The translations under genes were made by a program, and so were the position numbers. Positions 22,880 through 33,274 of a stretch of DNA of 64,000 nucleotides are shown piece after piece. Source of the DNA: Tolypeutes matacus. Taxonomy: Eukaryota; Chordata; Mammalia; Cingulata; Chlamyphoridae. The notes under the pieces were generated by a model. The model saw only the letters and a program-made list of their open reading frames with translations. It had not been told where the DNA came from and ran no database searches. The stretch lies in the NCBI GenBank assembly GCA_026826555.1, contig JAKSZT010053764.1, positions 34,472,357 to 34,536,356 of the forward strand. The letters are read 5' to 3'. Each line of letters opens with the position of its first letter. Within the stretch, counting starts at the first letter, position 1.

Positions 22880-25800
22880 TAACACATTTTATTTATCCAT
22901 TCATTGGTTGATGGACACTTGGGTTGTTTCCGTCATTTGGCAATTGGTGGTGAATAATTCTGTGATGAACATCAGTATGCAAATATCAGTTTGAGTTTTT
23001 GCCTTCACTTCTTTTTGGTATATACCTAGTAGTGCCATTGTCAGGTCATATATAGTTCTATATTCAGCTTTCTGAGGAACCGCCAAACTGTCTTCCATAA
23101 TGGCTGTACCATTTTACATTATCCTCAGCAATGTTCCAATTTTCCACATCTTCTGAATGCTTATTTTCCATTTTTTTCATAGCTGCCATTCTAATTGGTG
23201 TGAAATGGTATCTCATTCTGGTTTAATTTGCATTTCCCTGAGGGCTAATTATGTTGAGCATCTTTTCTTGTGCTTTCAGGCCATTTGTATATGTTCTTTG
23301 GAAAGATGCTTGTTCAAGTTTTTGCCCATTTTTGAAATGGGTTATCTTTTTGTTAAGTTGAAGGATTTCTTTATATACTTAGGATATTAATCCTTTATTG
23401 GATATGTGGTTACCAAATATTTTCTCCCATTGTGTAGGTTATCATTTTAGTTTCATAATAAAGTCCTTTTGGGCACAAAAGTTTTAAATTTTGAGGAGGT
23501 CCCATTTATCTACTTTTTCTTTTCTTACTCGTGTTTTGGGTGTAAGTCTAAGAAACTATTGCCTAACACAAGGTACTGAAGATGTTTGCCTATGTTTTCT
23601 TCTAGGAGTTTGATAGTTCTGGCCCATATAGTCAGGTCTTTGATTCATTTTATTTTGTAGGATGTGTGAGAGTTTGAAATTTTGTGGATCCCAGAAAAGG
23701 TTGTATTCTTTGAACTAATCCATTCTTGTGTGTGTGAGACCCTTTGATTGCAATTAGATTCAATTATCCTATATCTGTCCCTCCTTTGTATACTGGAAGC
23801 AGATAATTTGTTTTCTATGGTTAATAGATCTACAATCTGAGGGTAATTGTTGCCCCAAGACAAACTATTTGCCTATAATGGATTTTTATGAGATTGTTTA
23901 CTTAGCATTGCTACTGAAATGATTTAAGGCTTTCTGAAATATTGTGATGGAATGAATATATTTTGGATATGGAAAAAACATGTCTTTTTGGAATCCAGAT
24001 AGTGGAGTATGACAATTTGAAGTTTTGTGAATCCCAGAAAAGATTGTTTTCTTTGAAATAATCCATTCTTATAGGTATGAGACCCTTTGACTGCATTAGA
24101 TTCATTGAAGGAAACTTTTGATTATATCACATTTTAATTAGATTACTTTAGGGCCTTTGATTGGACTACATCAATGAGCTGTGACCCAGTTTAGGTCTCC
24201 ACCCTCTTGTGGAGTCTTATATAAACTGAGACCTGAAAGTAGAAATGCACAGAGAAAGAGAGCTGCCAGTTTTATCCTGCAATGTGAGAAAGGACTCCAG
24301 ATCATCCACAGTCACAGAAACACAGAGTCCTGAGAGACTGAGAGAGAGGCCAGAGGCTATAATCAGCAGAGTACAGAGGAACAGAAAGATGCTCTTGGGA
24401 GGCTAAGCCCGCAGAACAGCTCAGAGTTGACAGTGAAAATGGCTTGGAGGCGAAGGAAGAGATCCAGACTGAGAACTGCCATTTTGCCTTGCCATGTGGC
24501 AAGAGTCCAAGATCTGACAGCAGCCGACATTGGTGAGAAAGCATCTTGGATGATGCCTTGATTTGGACATTTTCACAGCCTCAGAAATGTGAGCACTTCC
24601 GCTAATAAATTCCTTTTATAAAAGCCAACCATTTCTGGTATTTTGCTCCCAGTAGCTTGACAAAACTAAAACACGATGTGAGATAGGAGCTTTTGCTTTT
24701 TTTTTTTTTTTTTTTTGCAAATAGAGACCCAGTTTTCTCAACATCATTTGTTGAAAAAACTATTCTTTTCCAATTTAGTGGTCTTTGTTCCCTTGGCAAA
24801 TATCAGTTGACCGTAAATATGAGGGTTGATTTCTGAGCTCTCAATTCCATTCCATGGATCTATATGTGAGTATTTGTGCCATTCCCATGATGTTTTGATC
24901 ACCGTGGCATTGTAGTAAGTTTTAAGATCAGGAAGTATGGATCTTCCAATTTCTTCTTTTTCAAGATGACATTAGCTTTTTGGGTCCCTCACCCTACCAT
25001 AAAAATTAGAAGACTTGCTCTTCCATTTCTGCAAAGAATATTGTTGTAATTTTGTTTGAGAATGCAAGTTCTTTGGGTAGTACTGACATCTTTATTTAGT
25101 CTTACAATCCATAAGTGTTTATTTAGGTCTTCTTCGATTTCTTTTATCAATATTTTGTAGTTTTCTATGTATAAGTCCTTTACATCCTTACTTAGATTTA
25201 TTCCTAGATATTTGATTATTTTAGTTGCTATTGTGAATGGATTTTTTTCTTGATTTCTTCTTCCAATTGTTCATTGCTTGTAAATAGAACACTGCTGATT
25301 TTTGGGTGTTAATTTTGTACCCCATCACTTTGCTGAACTCATTTATTAGATCTAGGGGCTTTGTTGTGGCTTTTTCTAGATTTTATGTATATATGGGCAA
25401 ATTCTTCAAAACACACCAACTATCTACATGGAATCAAGAAGTAATAATTACTATTTAAGAGATAAATCAGCAATTAAAAACCTCCCAACCAAGAAAAGCT
25501 CAGGACCAGGTGGCTTCACAGAGGAATTCTATCAAACACTCCAAAAAGACTTAACTCCAATTCTGCTCAAACTCTTCCAAAGAAACTGAAGAAGAAGGAA
25601 TACTGTCTAACACATTCTACATGGCCAACATTACCGTCATACCAAAGCTGGTAAAAGATACCACAAGAAAAGAAAACTACAGACCAATATTTCTTATAGA
25701 TATAGATGCAAGATTCCTCAATGAAATACTAGCAAACTGAATCCAACATCACATTGAAGAATTATACACCATGATCAAGTGGGACTTATTCCGGCTATTA
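22880..25800 (-). mobile_element. L1 with inverted 5' part, split by an LTR
   Basis: Minus-strand L1 ORF2, C-terminus at 22880 to just past the reverse-transcriptase FADD region at about 25400. It is split by the LTR at 23665-24673. At about 25400 orientation flips: 25400-25800 is plus-strand ORF2 from upstream of FADD. It reads in pieces as AKF..TH, then [19 protein letters not shown] and [18 protein letters not shown] segments, up to the IKWD/GFIPG region. The flip is a 5' inversion of the twin-priming type, with about 300 bases of RT missing between the two parts. A T-run of about 22 lies at 24697-24718. Confidence 0.65.
23665..24673 (+). mobile_element. MaLR-type LTR with duplicated 5' segment
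   Basis: Starts TG (TGTGAGAGTTTG) and ends CA (AACTAAAACA). It is inserted in the antisense L1 with a near 5-bp duplication, GGATG before and CGATG after. The last 150 bases read GATGCCTTGATTTGGACATTT, then TAATAAATTCC (poly-A signal) and TATAAAAGCCAACCATTTC. The first ~105 bases (23668-23775) recur at about 24005-24110. Whether this is one LTR with an internal duplication or one LTR inside another is open. No coding part. Confidence 0.7.
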
Positions 25801-26870
25801 TGTTAAAATAAATTTGATCATCTTTTTATAGTTTTGTTTTTTGGGTGGCGGCTTGGATTACTGCTTTTAGACCTTTCTTGTTTCCTATGCAAGCATTTAA
25901 TACCATAAATTTTCCTCCAAAAATATCTTTGAAAGCATTGCAAAAATCTTGACTTGGTGGTGGTGCTTTTTATTTTCATATTTATTCAGTTCAAAATGTT
26001 TTCTCATTTTTCTCTAACATCTTCTTTGACCTAAGAGTTATTTAATAGTAAATAACTTAATTTCTAAATATTTGGGAATTTTTCAGTATCTTCCATTATT
26101 GATCTCTAGTTTTATTCCACTTTAGTCAGGCAACATATTTTATTTTAATCCATTGAAAACTTGTTGAAATTTATTTTCTGACTCAGAATATGGTCTACAT
26201 ATACACTTGAAAATCTTGTTTACTCAGCTATTGTTAGTTATTTGGTCCTACAAATATCAATTCATTGAAGTTGGTTAGTAGTGTTGTTCAATTCTCCTAT
26301 ATCCTTACTGATTTTCTGTCTACTTGTTCTATCAATTACTGAGAAAAGAATATTGTTAATGTATTCATTTCTCCTTTCTATTCCATCAGTATTTGTTTTA
26401 TTTATCTGGAACTTTTGTTAGGTTCTACGTCTTTAAGATGGTTATTTATATCTTCCTGATTAACACTTTATCACTATGCAATGTCCCTCTTCATCCCTGC
26501 TATAATTTTTGTTTTCAAGTTCATTTGGTTTAACATTACTATAGCATCTGTCTTTCTGTGATTACTGTTTCATTTTATATCTCATTCCATCTTTTCACTT
26601 TTAACCTCCTTATATGCTTTACTTTAAGGTGGTTTCCTAGCAGACAGTATATAGTTGGAACTGCTTTTTTATCCATCTTACAATTTTTGCCATTTAAATT
26701 TTCTGTTTAGACCATTTCACATTTCACTAGTGACATGGATGGATTTAAATCTACTGTTTTACTGTTTTTATCCTATCAGTTCATTGTTCTTTTCTTCCTC
26801 TTCCTAAATTTTTTCAAAAATTTGAATATTTTTATGATTGTATTTTATCTGTACTATTAATTTATTGTAC
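25801..26870 (-). pseudogene. Ancient L1 ORF2 endonuclease region (antisense)
   Basis: Decayed antisense L1M. Plus-strand words such as TTTTATTCCACTTTAGTCAGG (26111), GTTGTTCAATTCTCCTATATCC (26284) and TTTAAGATGGTTATTTATATCTTCC (26431) fit the ORF2 endonuclease part of old L1s read in reverse. Stops occur in every frame. Confidence 0.6.
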
Positions 26871-26873
26871 TAG

Positions 26874-27715
26874 TTTCCTATTGCTGCTATAAAAAATAAC
26901 CACAAACTTAGTGACTTAAAAAACACAAATTTATTTTCTTATTTTTCTGGAGGTCAGAAGCCTAAAATCAATGTGTTGACAGGGCTGCACTCCTCTGGAA
27001 GCTCCTATTTCCTTGCCTTTGTCAGTTTCTAGAGACTGACTGCATTTGTTGGTTTTTGTCACTCTTGACCTCTTGCTTTCATTGTCACATATCCTTATAC
27101 ACACTCTGAGTTTCTGGCTTCCTCTTATAAGGATACATTGGGCCCTTCTGGGTAACTTAGAATAATCTCCCCATCTTGAGATCTCTTATCTAATCACATC
27201 TGAAAATTTACCTTTGATTGTAGAAAGCAGGGGACTGTATAACACAGGAAATCCAGTGGTAGATGAAGGACCATGGTTAACAGAACAAAGATGAGAACGT
27301 TCATTCGTGAATTATAACAAATATACGACAGCAATACAGTGTGTTAATAATCTTGTAGATTGGGGAAAATACATCAAATGTAAGATATGGGCTATATTTA
27401 GTAGCAATATTTTAACAATGCTCTTTCATAGTTTGGAACAAATGTTTCACAAAAGCGCAAGGTGTTCGTGGTGGGGTGATGGATGCAAGCCCTGTAGGAT
27501 GACAGGCATATTTGTTTTGTAAGTTCACAACTTTTACTCTACATTATTTATACATAGGCATGTATGAATGATGTACTTCAATAAAATTTTATATTAAAAA
27601 ACTAATAAATTATAAAAAAAGAAATTCATCTTTTCCATTAAAGGAAACATTCACAGGTAATAGGGAGTAGGATGTGGATGTCTTCGGAGGAGTCATTATC
27701 CAGCCTACAACATTA
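26874..27715 (-). mobile_element. MLT1-type LTR (antisense), interrupted
   Basis: Reverse-strand MaLR LTR. Its 3' end is at the left (CTAGTTTCCTATTGCTGCTATAA, then CACAAACTTAGTGACTTAAAA and TCTGGAGGTCAGAAGCC). Its 5' end is at the right (AAACATTCACAGGTAATAGGG and GTGGATGTC near 27640-27680, ending CCAGCCTACAACA). The middle (about 27230-27625) is replaced by a plus-strand L1 tail. Confidence 0.7.
27230..27625 (+). mobile_element. L1 3' end inserted in the MLT1-type LTR
   Basis: Contains GTGTTAATAATCTTGTAGATTGGGG, AAAATACATCAAATGTAAG, CAAATGTTTCACAAAAGCGC, GGTGGGGTGATGGATGC and TTTGTAAGTTCACAACTTTTAC, then an A-rich tail. These blocks recur in the same order at 28676-28862, 47400-47690 and 51000-51235, so they define one L1 3'-UTR type (called E here). 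Confidence 0.7.
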
Positions 27716-27725
27716 GTTATTACAT

Positions 27726-27751
27726 GCACACACACACACACACACACACAA
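27726..27751 (+). repeat. (CA)n microsatellite
   Basis: About 12 CA units between the MLT1-type LTR and the Tigger element. Confidence 0.9.
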
Positions 27752-28375
27752 GTCAGTCTCATTAATTGCAGTAACTATGCTCTATAAAGGTGCTGCTGAC
27801 ACGGAATTACCAAATACTAAACCAATGCTAGCAGGGGAAATACAGAGGTTCTTGTGAGCTTCTGGTTACAAAATTTTATCAACTGATCAATACATAACCT
27901 TCTTTTCTGTGTGTGTCTATTTAAAGACATCTTATTTAATATATGTTATTGATTCATTAACATTGAATTCATGGCCAACAGCATTATAACTCATGCCAGA
28001 ATGAAGCTTGGTCTAACACATTTATTTTCTCCATAAGGCACACAATAGGAACACTAGACAGCACTTTAGCACTATGCTTGGGGGCCTATTAAACAGTGAA
28101 ATCACCAAAAAAAAAATGCAAAATATATGGCACTAAATATATAGCAAAAAGGACACTTGTTTACAGTATGAGAGCTGAGACAAGAAGGTAGAATGTCACC
28201 TTGTTTAACTTCAGCTGGTAACATGCTCATTGGGCAACTGAAATTTTTCACTACTCTGTGCATGTCTACAAATGATAATGAAAACATCACGAGTATTGAT
28301 TTTGATGTTACAAATAAATTTTAACAAGTAGGAAAATTTGCAAATATGGAATCTGCAAATAATAACAATTATGTA
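27752..28375 (-). mobile_element. Tigger/MER2-type pogo DNA transposon remnant
   Basis: Non-autonomous TcMariner/pogo element read on the minus strand. Plus-strand landmarks are TATGCTCTATAAAGGTGCTG near the left end, CAACTGATCAATACATAACCTTC, TTAATATATGTTATTGATTCATTAACATTG, CAGCATTATAACTCATGCC, GTTTACAGTATGAGAGCTGAGACAAGAAG and, at the right end, TGTTACAAATAAATTTTAACAAG with GGAATCTGCAAATAATAAC. In reverse these include a broken start of a transposase (MAPK, then an HTH-like part). The ends resemble each other in reverse (CTCATTAATTGCAG versus CTGCAAATAATAAC), as expected of terminal inverted repeats. CpGs have decayed. The 62-codon minus frame at 28102-28290 lies inside. Confidence 0.75.
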
Positions 28376-28436
28376 CATATGTGTGTATGTATATATATAT
28401 ACATGAATATATGTATGAATATATATATATTAGTGA
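28376..28436 (+). repeat. TA/TG-rich simple sequence
   Basis: Tract of TATG and TATA words between the Tigger element and downstream L1 debris. Confidence 0.8.
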
Positions 28437-28675
28437 TTATTCTAAAGTTTATAATATAAATCATTTATCAAAGTCTACTTCCAAATAGCATTATACTACT
28501 TCACAGATAGTGTAGGAGCTTTGCAGCAATATAAATTTTAAATCCATTTCCTCCTTCCTATTATTTTGTTTTTGTTTTCGTGCATTTTACTTTTCTCTGT
28601 TAAAAAAATCTCATGATGTATTACAGTTATTTTGCATTATATATTCAGTTATCTTTTACACATTTAAAAAATAAT

Positions 28676-28862
28676 ATATTTTAAGCTTCAGACTATAGTT
28701 AATAGTAATATTCTGATGATGTTCTTTCAAAATTTGTAACAAATGTTCTACAACAATTCAAGGTGTTGGTGGAGGGGTAATGTATGGGAATTCTGCACAT
28801 TATGCATAATCATTTGTAAGCTCACTTCTTTAATGAAATATATATGTTAAAAATATATATAT
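28676..28862 (+). mobile_element. L1 3' end, type E
   Basis: Same block order as 27230-27625: ATAGTTAATAGTAATATTC, AACAAATGTTCTACAAC, GGTGTTGGTGGAGGGGTAATG, TTTGTAAGCTCACTTC, then an A/T-rich end. 5'-truncated. Confidence 0.65.
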
Positions 28863-31195
28863 TTATCTGTATTTTTAACTCCTTCTTGTGCTCTTCATTT
28901 CTTTTTACAAATCCAAATTTTCATCTGATGTCATAGTTTATTTTCCTAAAGAACCTCTTCCTTTACTATTTCTTGTAGTGCAGGTCAGCTAGTAATGAAA
29001 ATTTCAGCTTCTCTCTGTCTGAAACAAAGTCTTTATTTTGCCCTAATTTCTATATTTTTGCTGGGTATAGAATTTTGGTTTGATAGATTATTTATTGTTG
29101 TTCTGTTGTTTAATCAGTACCTTATAGATGTCACTCCATTGAACTTCCGCTTGTATAATTAATAAGAAGTCTTGGCCCCTTATCTTTGTTCCTCTGTTTA
29201 TGTTTCCTTTTCCTTCAAAATTTGCTCTTTATATTTGGTTTTCAAAAGTCTGGTTTTTATTTGTTTCTATTTTGTTTGTTTGTATTTATCCTGCATGGGG
29301 TTATTGGATCTTTTTGGATCTGTGGTTTGTTATATTTCATTAATTTTTGAAAACTCTTAGTCTATATCTCTTCTAATATTTCTTTAGCGCCCCCCCCCTT
29401 TTTCTGAAACTTCAATTACCTGATTGTTAGACCATTTGGTATTTTCTCAAAACTCTAGAATGTTCTGTTCTTTTTCATGTTTTTTTTTTCTCTTTTATTT
29501 CATTTTGAATAATTTCATTTACCTTTCTTTAAGGCCACTTTTCTTTACTCAGCTGATGTCCAGTCTGTTAATAAGGCTGTCAAATAATTCTTGATCCCCA
29601 TTAGTTTTCTTTTTCTCACATTTCCATTTGACTTTAATAGTTTCCATGTCTTCTGAAAATTCCCACTTGATGATACATTTTGTCTATCTTTTCCACTAGT
29701 ATCTTTAGTATATTATTCATAGTTCTTTTAAAATCTTTGATTGTTTCAATATCTGAGTCATTTTTTACATCTCCTTTTAATGACTTTATCTTTGGAGAAT
29801 GGATTTTTTTCTTGCTTTGCTTTTTTTTTTTTTTTTTTTTACGGGGAGGTCCTGGGGATCGAACCCAGGTCCCTCCATATGGGAGACGGACGCCCAACCA
29901 TTTGAGCCACATCCGCCCCCATCTTGCTTTGTTTTGCATCTTCTAATTCTAATGCAGTGTTCAGAATATTGTATAAAAAACCAGTTTGAATTGAGATAAT
30001 TAGTATTTATGCTTAGAAATGGGCATGTCTCTTCTTCTATCAAGCTATTAGTGTAGAAGAGTGAGCCAATCTATGCATTAGTTTAGCTGGGTATAGATTT
30101 TTGTGGTTGCCATTGATACCTTCAGTCCATCACAAGCTTCAATTTCCTCCAGAGTATGCTTCTGTTATCTTTCGTGTGGCAGAGGGTTTTTTTTCCTTAT
30201 ACCACCTACAGCTTCACAAGGCCTTCAACATCTGTATCATAGAGAGGGTCTTTCTCCCCACATTCTTCCATATAATACACACACACACACAAAATGGTTC
30301 ACTGATATTGTTTATTAGCTAAGCTTATGATAGGGACAAGGAGTTTCTATGTTCTCCTGGTCCATGTTCAATCTTATAAAGAACCTTTGTGCCTGAGCCT
30401 ATAGGGTGGTGCCTCCTCTTCATTCCTGCCTGTTTATCCCAGGATGGTCAAACTCAGTGTTGTATCTTTGATAAGTCTTGGACAAGGGAGAGTTTTTTGA
30501 CCCTTCCTCACCAGTAATAGACTAGTAATAGATCTCTGCTTCTCCTGCCCCAAGGAACAGAAATCTTTTGTTTCTACCCTTCCCTCAGAGGCAGTAGATC
30601 TTTGCCTGGTTAATCAGGCAGAAAAGAAGGTTTCCTATCTCTCCTTCAGTGGCAAATGTGTTTTGTTTCAGCAGCAACAGGATTTGCTGTCCCTTTCCCA
30701 GTGGCTTAAAGACTTTTGCTTCCAGTAGAATCCAATCACCTCATTCTTACAGGTACCATCAAAGGGAAGTCACTGTGCTCTCCTGCCTTGCACCCATATT
30801 TCTTATGAGTACCTGGTGGAGGCCCATTAAAAGATTTTGTGAGTAAGAACTACCATTGTGTCTGGAACACTTAGTATTTCTAAAATGATATATTAGCTCA
30901 CACTCTGTCCTTTGGAATTAATTAAAATTTTAGCTGATTATTTCTTACACACTTTCATGGCAGTCATATCTTCTTCCTATGTTCTGCCAAAGGTGGAAAA
31001 CCCCATGTGTCTTATCTCTTCTCAGAGGTGACTGCTACTTCTTGGAATTCAGTTTGCTTTATTGTCTTCTACCTTAAGGTCTCTGATGGATACAAGAAAT
31101 ATAATGATTTTGTATGTTATCCACCTTTTCATGTTGTTATGATGCCAGTGATATTCTGTTGTGGCTTTCTACATCTTAAGCGAAAGTGTAACTGG
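28863..31195 (-). mobile_element. Old L1 ORF1 and 5' leader (antisense)
   Basis: Minus strand. From about 29065 leftwards the reverse reading gives AAAATTCTATACCCAGCAAAAATA and then an ORF1 C-terminal part. To the right lie the ORF1 coiled-coil region (29480-29810, rich in Glu/Lys/Ile codons in reverse) and a leader with loose repeats of a CTTC(A/C)GTGGC-type word (30500-30710). A DAS-SINE is inserted at 29820-29921. The right limit is uncertain and is placed just before the duplication at 31208. No frame is intact. Confidence 0.6.
29820..29921 (-). mobile_element. DAS-type tRNA-derived SINE
   Basis: Minus strand: T-run 29821-29841, then a tRNA-like body. In reverse the body carries an A box (GTGGCTCAAATGG) and a B box (GGGTTCGATCCCC) and starts GGGGGCGGATGTGG. 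It is flanked by a 10-bp duplication, TCTTGCTTTG, at 29810-29819 and 29922-29931. It is the best-preserved copy in the window and the main clue to a xenarthran source. Confidence 0.85.
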
Positions 31196-31220
31196 TAATG
31201 GCTGTTTAAAAGGTACTAGG

Positions 31221-32491
31221 ATGGTGATGTCCACTCCACCTCCAAGTGAGAGTGGGCTTATATCCCATGGATACAGTGGATGGGATTTTTCTGCCTGCAG
31301 CTGCAGGCTCTCTCCATTCCCTGGGATAGCCGTTGTCCATCATCATCTCCTCACCAGGTGACTTGGGTGAGTCCATTGAGCTGTAGAGTAGGAGTTGCAG
31401 CTCCACCAAGATTCCAGGCACAGCTGTCACATGGGCAGGCCAGAGGCTCCAGTCTCTGGAAGTACACCTACAAATTCCACCATCACATATAGGTTTGAAT
31501 AGAAAGGACTGATAGACCATGTGCAGGGAGGACTTATTTGAGTCTGACTGTCACTCTCAGGAGCACAGATTCCAAAGTAGAGCCCACTGATAAGGCATCA
31601 ATCTCTGGAGCTATCCCCCCTTATATAGGACCTAGGTATCTCCAGAGCCCCCAGAAGCCCCTGTGTGTGGGGTGATATCCACTTTGGTGTTCTATGAGAT
31701 TCTACCGAGGTGTGCGTAAGCATTACCTCTGGAATGACCTCCCGACTCTCTTTGAAGTCTTTTAGCCACATGAACTCATCTGTCTTTACCTTTTCCCCGT
31801 TTTATTCAAGGTCTTTTTCCAGTCGTATTGCCAGTTGGCACTTGGTATTAATCCCTCATTGCCAGGGAGGCTCATCCCCGGGACTCCTCAGGACTGGGGG
31901 AAGAGCTATGGACTAAAGTGGACTTAATGATATTCTGTTGTAGACATATTGTGATTCAAGCAATGGAAGAAATTATAACAGTGAGGTGGAGCCAGTGGTC
32001 ACCAGATGCTTTCGGGGCAGGGAAGGGAAAAGCAGTTGTAATACAGGGGCTTTTTCAGGACTTAGGAATTATCCTGAGTGACATTACAATGACAGATATA
32101 GGCCATTTTACATCAGCATATACCGTGCAGAACTGTGTAGGAGAGAGTGTGGTCTACAATATGAACTATGGTCCATGCTTAGTGACAAAGGATATGTATA
32201 TCCATTGCAGGTAATGTGCCACACTAATGAAAGATGTTTATGTGGGATGTTATGGGAGGTATGGGAGGTGGGGAACATGGGAATCCCTGTAATTTTTGTG
32301 TAACATTTATGTAATCTAAGCATCTTTAAAAATATATATATATAGATAGATAGATAGATAGATGGATAGATAGATAGATAAAATAACACTTATGTAAGCA
32401 AATGCACATATATGCATGTATATTTATATATCATTTTACAAATATTAGTTTGTATTGTGAAAAATTTGATTTTTACCCACAATAAAAAAAA
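31221..32491 (+). mobile_element. Family A L1 3'-end insertion with inverted 5' part
   Basis: Insertion of 1.27 kb flanked by AAAAGGTACTAGG (31208-31220 and 32492-32504; some of the As could belong to the tail). The 3' part, about 31876-32491, is sense L1 3' UTR and matches 1-590. The 5' part, 31221 to about 31875, matches the family B 3' UTR in reverse: ATGGTGATGTCCAC against 44802-44815 and further words through to about 44345. The outer end corresponds to a point only ~50 bases upstream of where the sense part begins, which is the structure expected from twin priming. The frames at 31161-32214 are incidental. Confidence 0.8.
32341..32382 (+). repeat. (GATA)n microsatellite
   Basis: About nine GATA units with one GATG variant, in the position occupied by a TATATA stretch in the family A copy at 450-470. 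It is therefore an expansion within the L1 tail. Confidence 0.9.
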
Positions 32492-32569
32492 AAAAGGTAC
32501 TAGGTAAAAAGTTACCCAAAGCAGTGGCTTCAAACACAGGATATGTTTAATTTAGAAAACATAAATTTT

Positions 32570-33105
32570 ATCTTGTCACTTTTCTGCTTAAAACCTCTAC
32601 TGCGGTTTATTATGACACTTAAATTTCAAACTCTATACCACAACCCATAACTCTCTTCATCATCTGGCTGCTGCCTATTTCACCCCTTAACTCATACCAC
32701 TCTCCCTGCAGATCATTCTGTTAAAACCTAAACTATAACTAGCTCCTTTTAGAACATGCTAAGTGTCTTCCTGTCTCAGTAACCTTCATATTAGTTTTTA
32801 CCTACAGCTGGAATTCTCTCTCCAAGTTTTTGTATGGTTGGCTCTTTCTTCATTCAGTACCTATCTAAAATATTCATTCTCCATTTGTTATTTTATTCCC
32901 TATCCCAAATCCATTTTTGTTTCATACAGCAACATTTCCTGCAATTATATATTTATTTGATTTTATATTATACTATTTTTCCCATTCCCAATAGAAAATA
33001 AGCTCCATGAATAACAGGAATATTTCTTTAGTATACACCTCAATATTTCTACCACTCAGACTATTACTGGGCACATATTAGGAACTCAATAACTACTTAC
33101 TTAGC
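32570..33105 (+). mobile_element. L2 LINE 3' end
   Basis: Sense L2 3' region: CTGCTTAAAACCTCTACTGC at 32588, a CCCACTCT-like CTCCCTGCAGATCATTCTG, GCTGGAATTCTCTC (32810), AATAAGCTCCATGAATAACAGG (32998) and ACTGGGCACATATTAGGAACTCAATAA (33066). The element ends in AATAAC-type units. The short frame at 32763-32960 is incidental. Confidence 0.65.
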
Positions 33106-33274
33106 TTAATAAATTAACCTTTGCATATTATGCTAATATTTAGTTAATTAAAATTTCATTACTTGGTATATATGTATGTAGTGCATTTGTGAGTTTGGTA
33201 TCTTCAGAGCCTAAACACTGGCTTGTATATTGTGAAAACTCAATAGCTAAACACTGAATTTAAAAAGTCAAGAA

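Noticed and set aside
29842..29920. Possible tRNA gene (A and B boxes present)
   Set aside because: It has a poly-A tail and target-site duplication and recurs at 45383, 49684 and 49801, so it is a SINE; no complete cloverleaf was evident.
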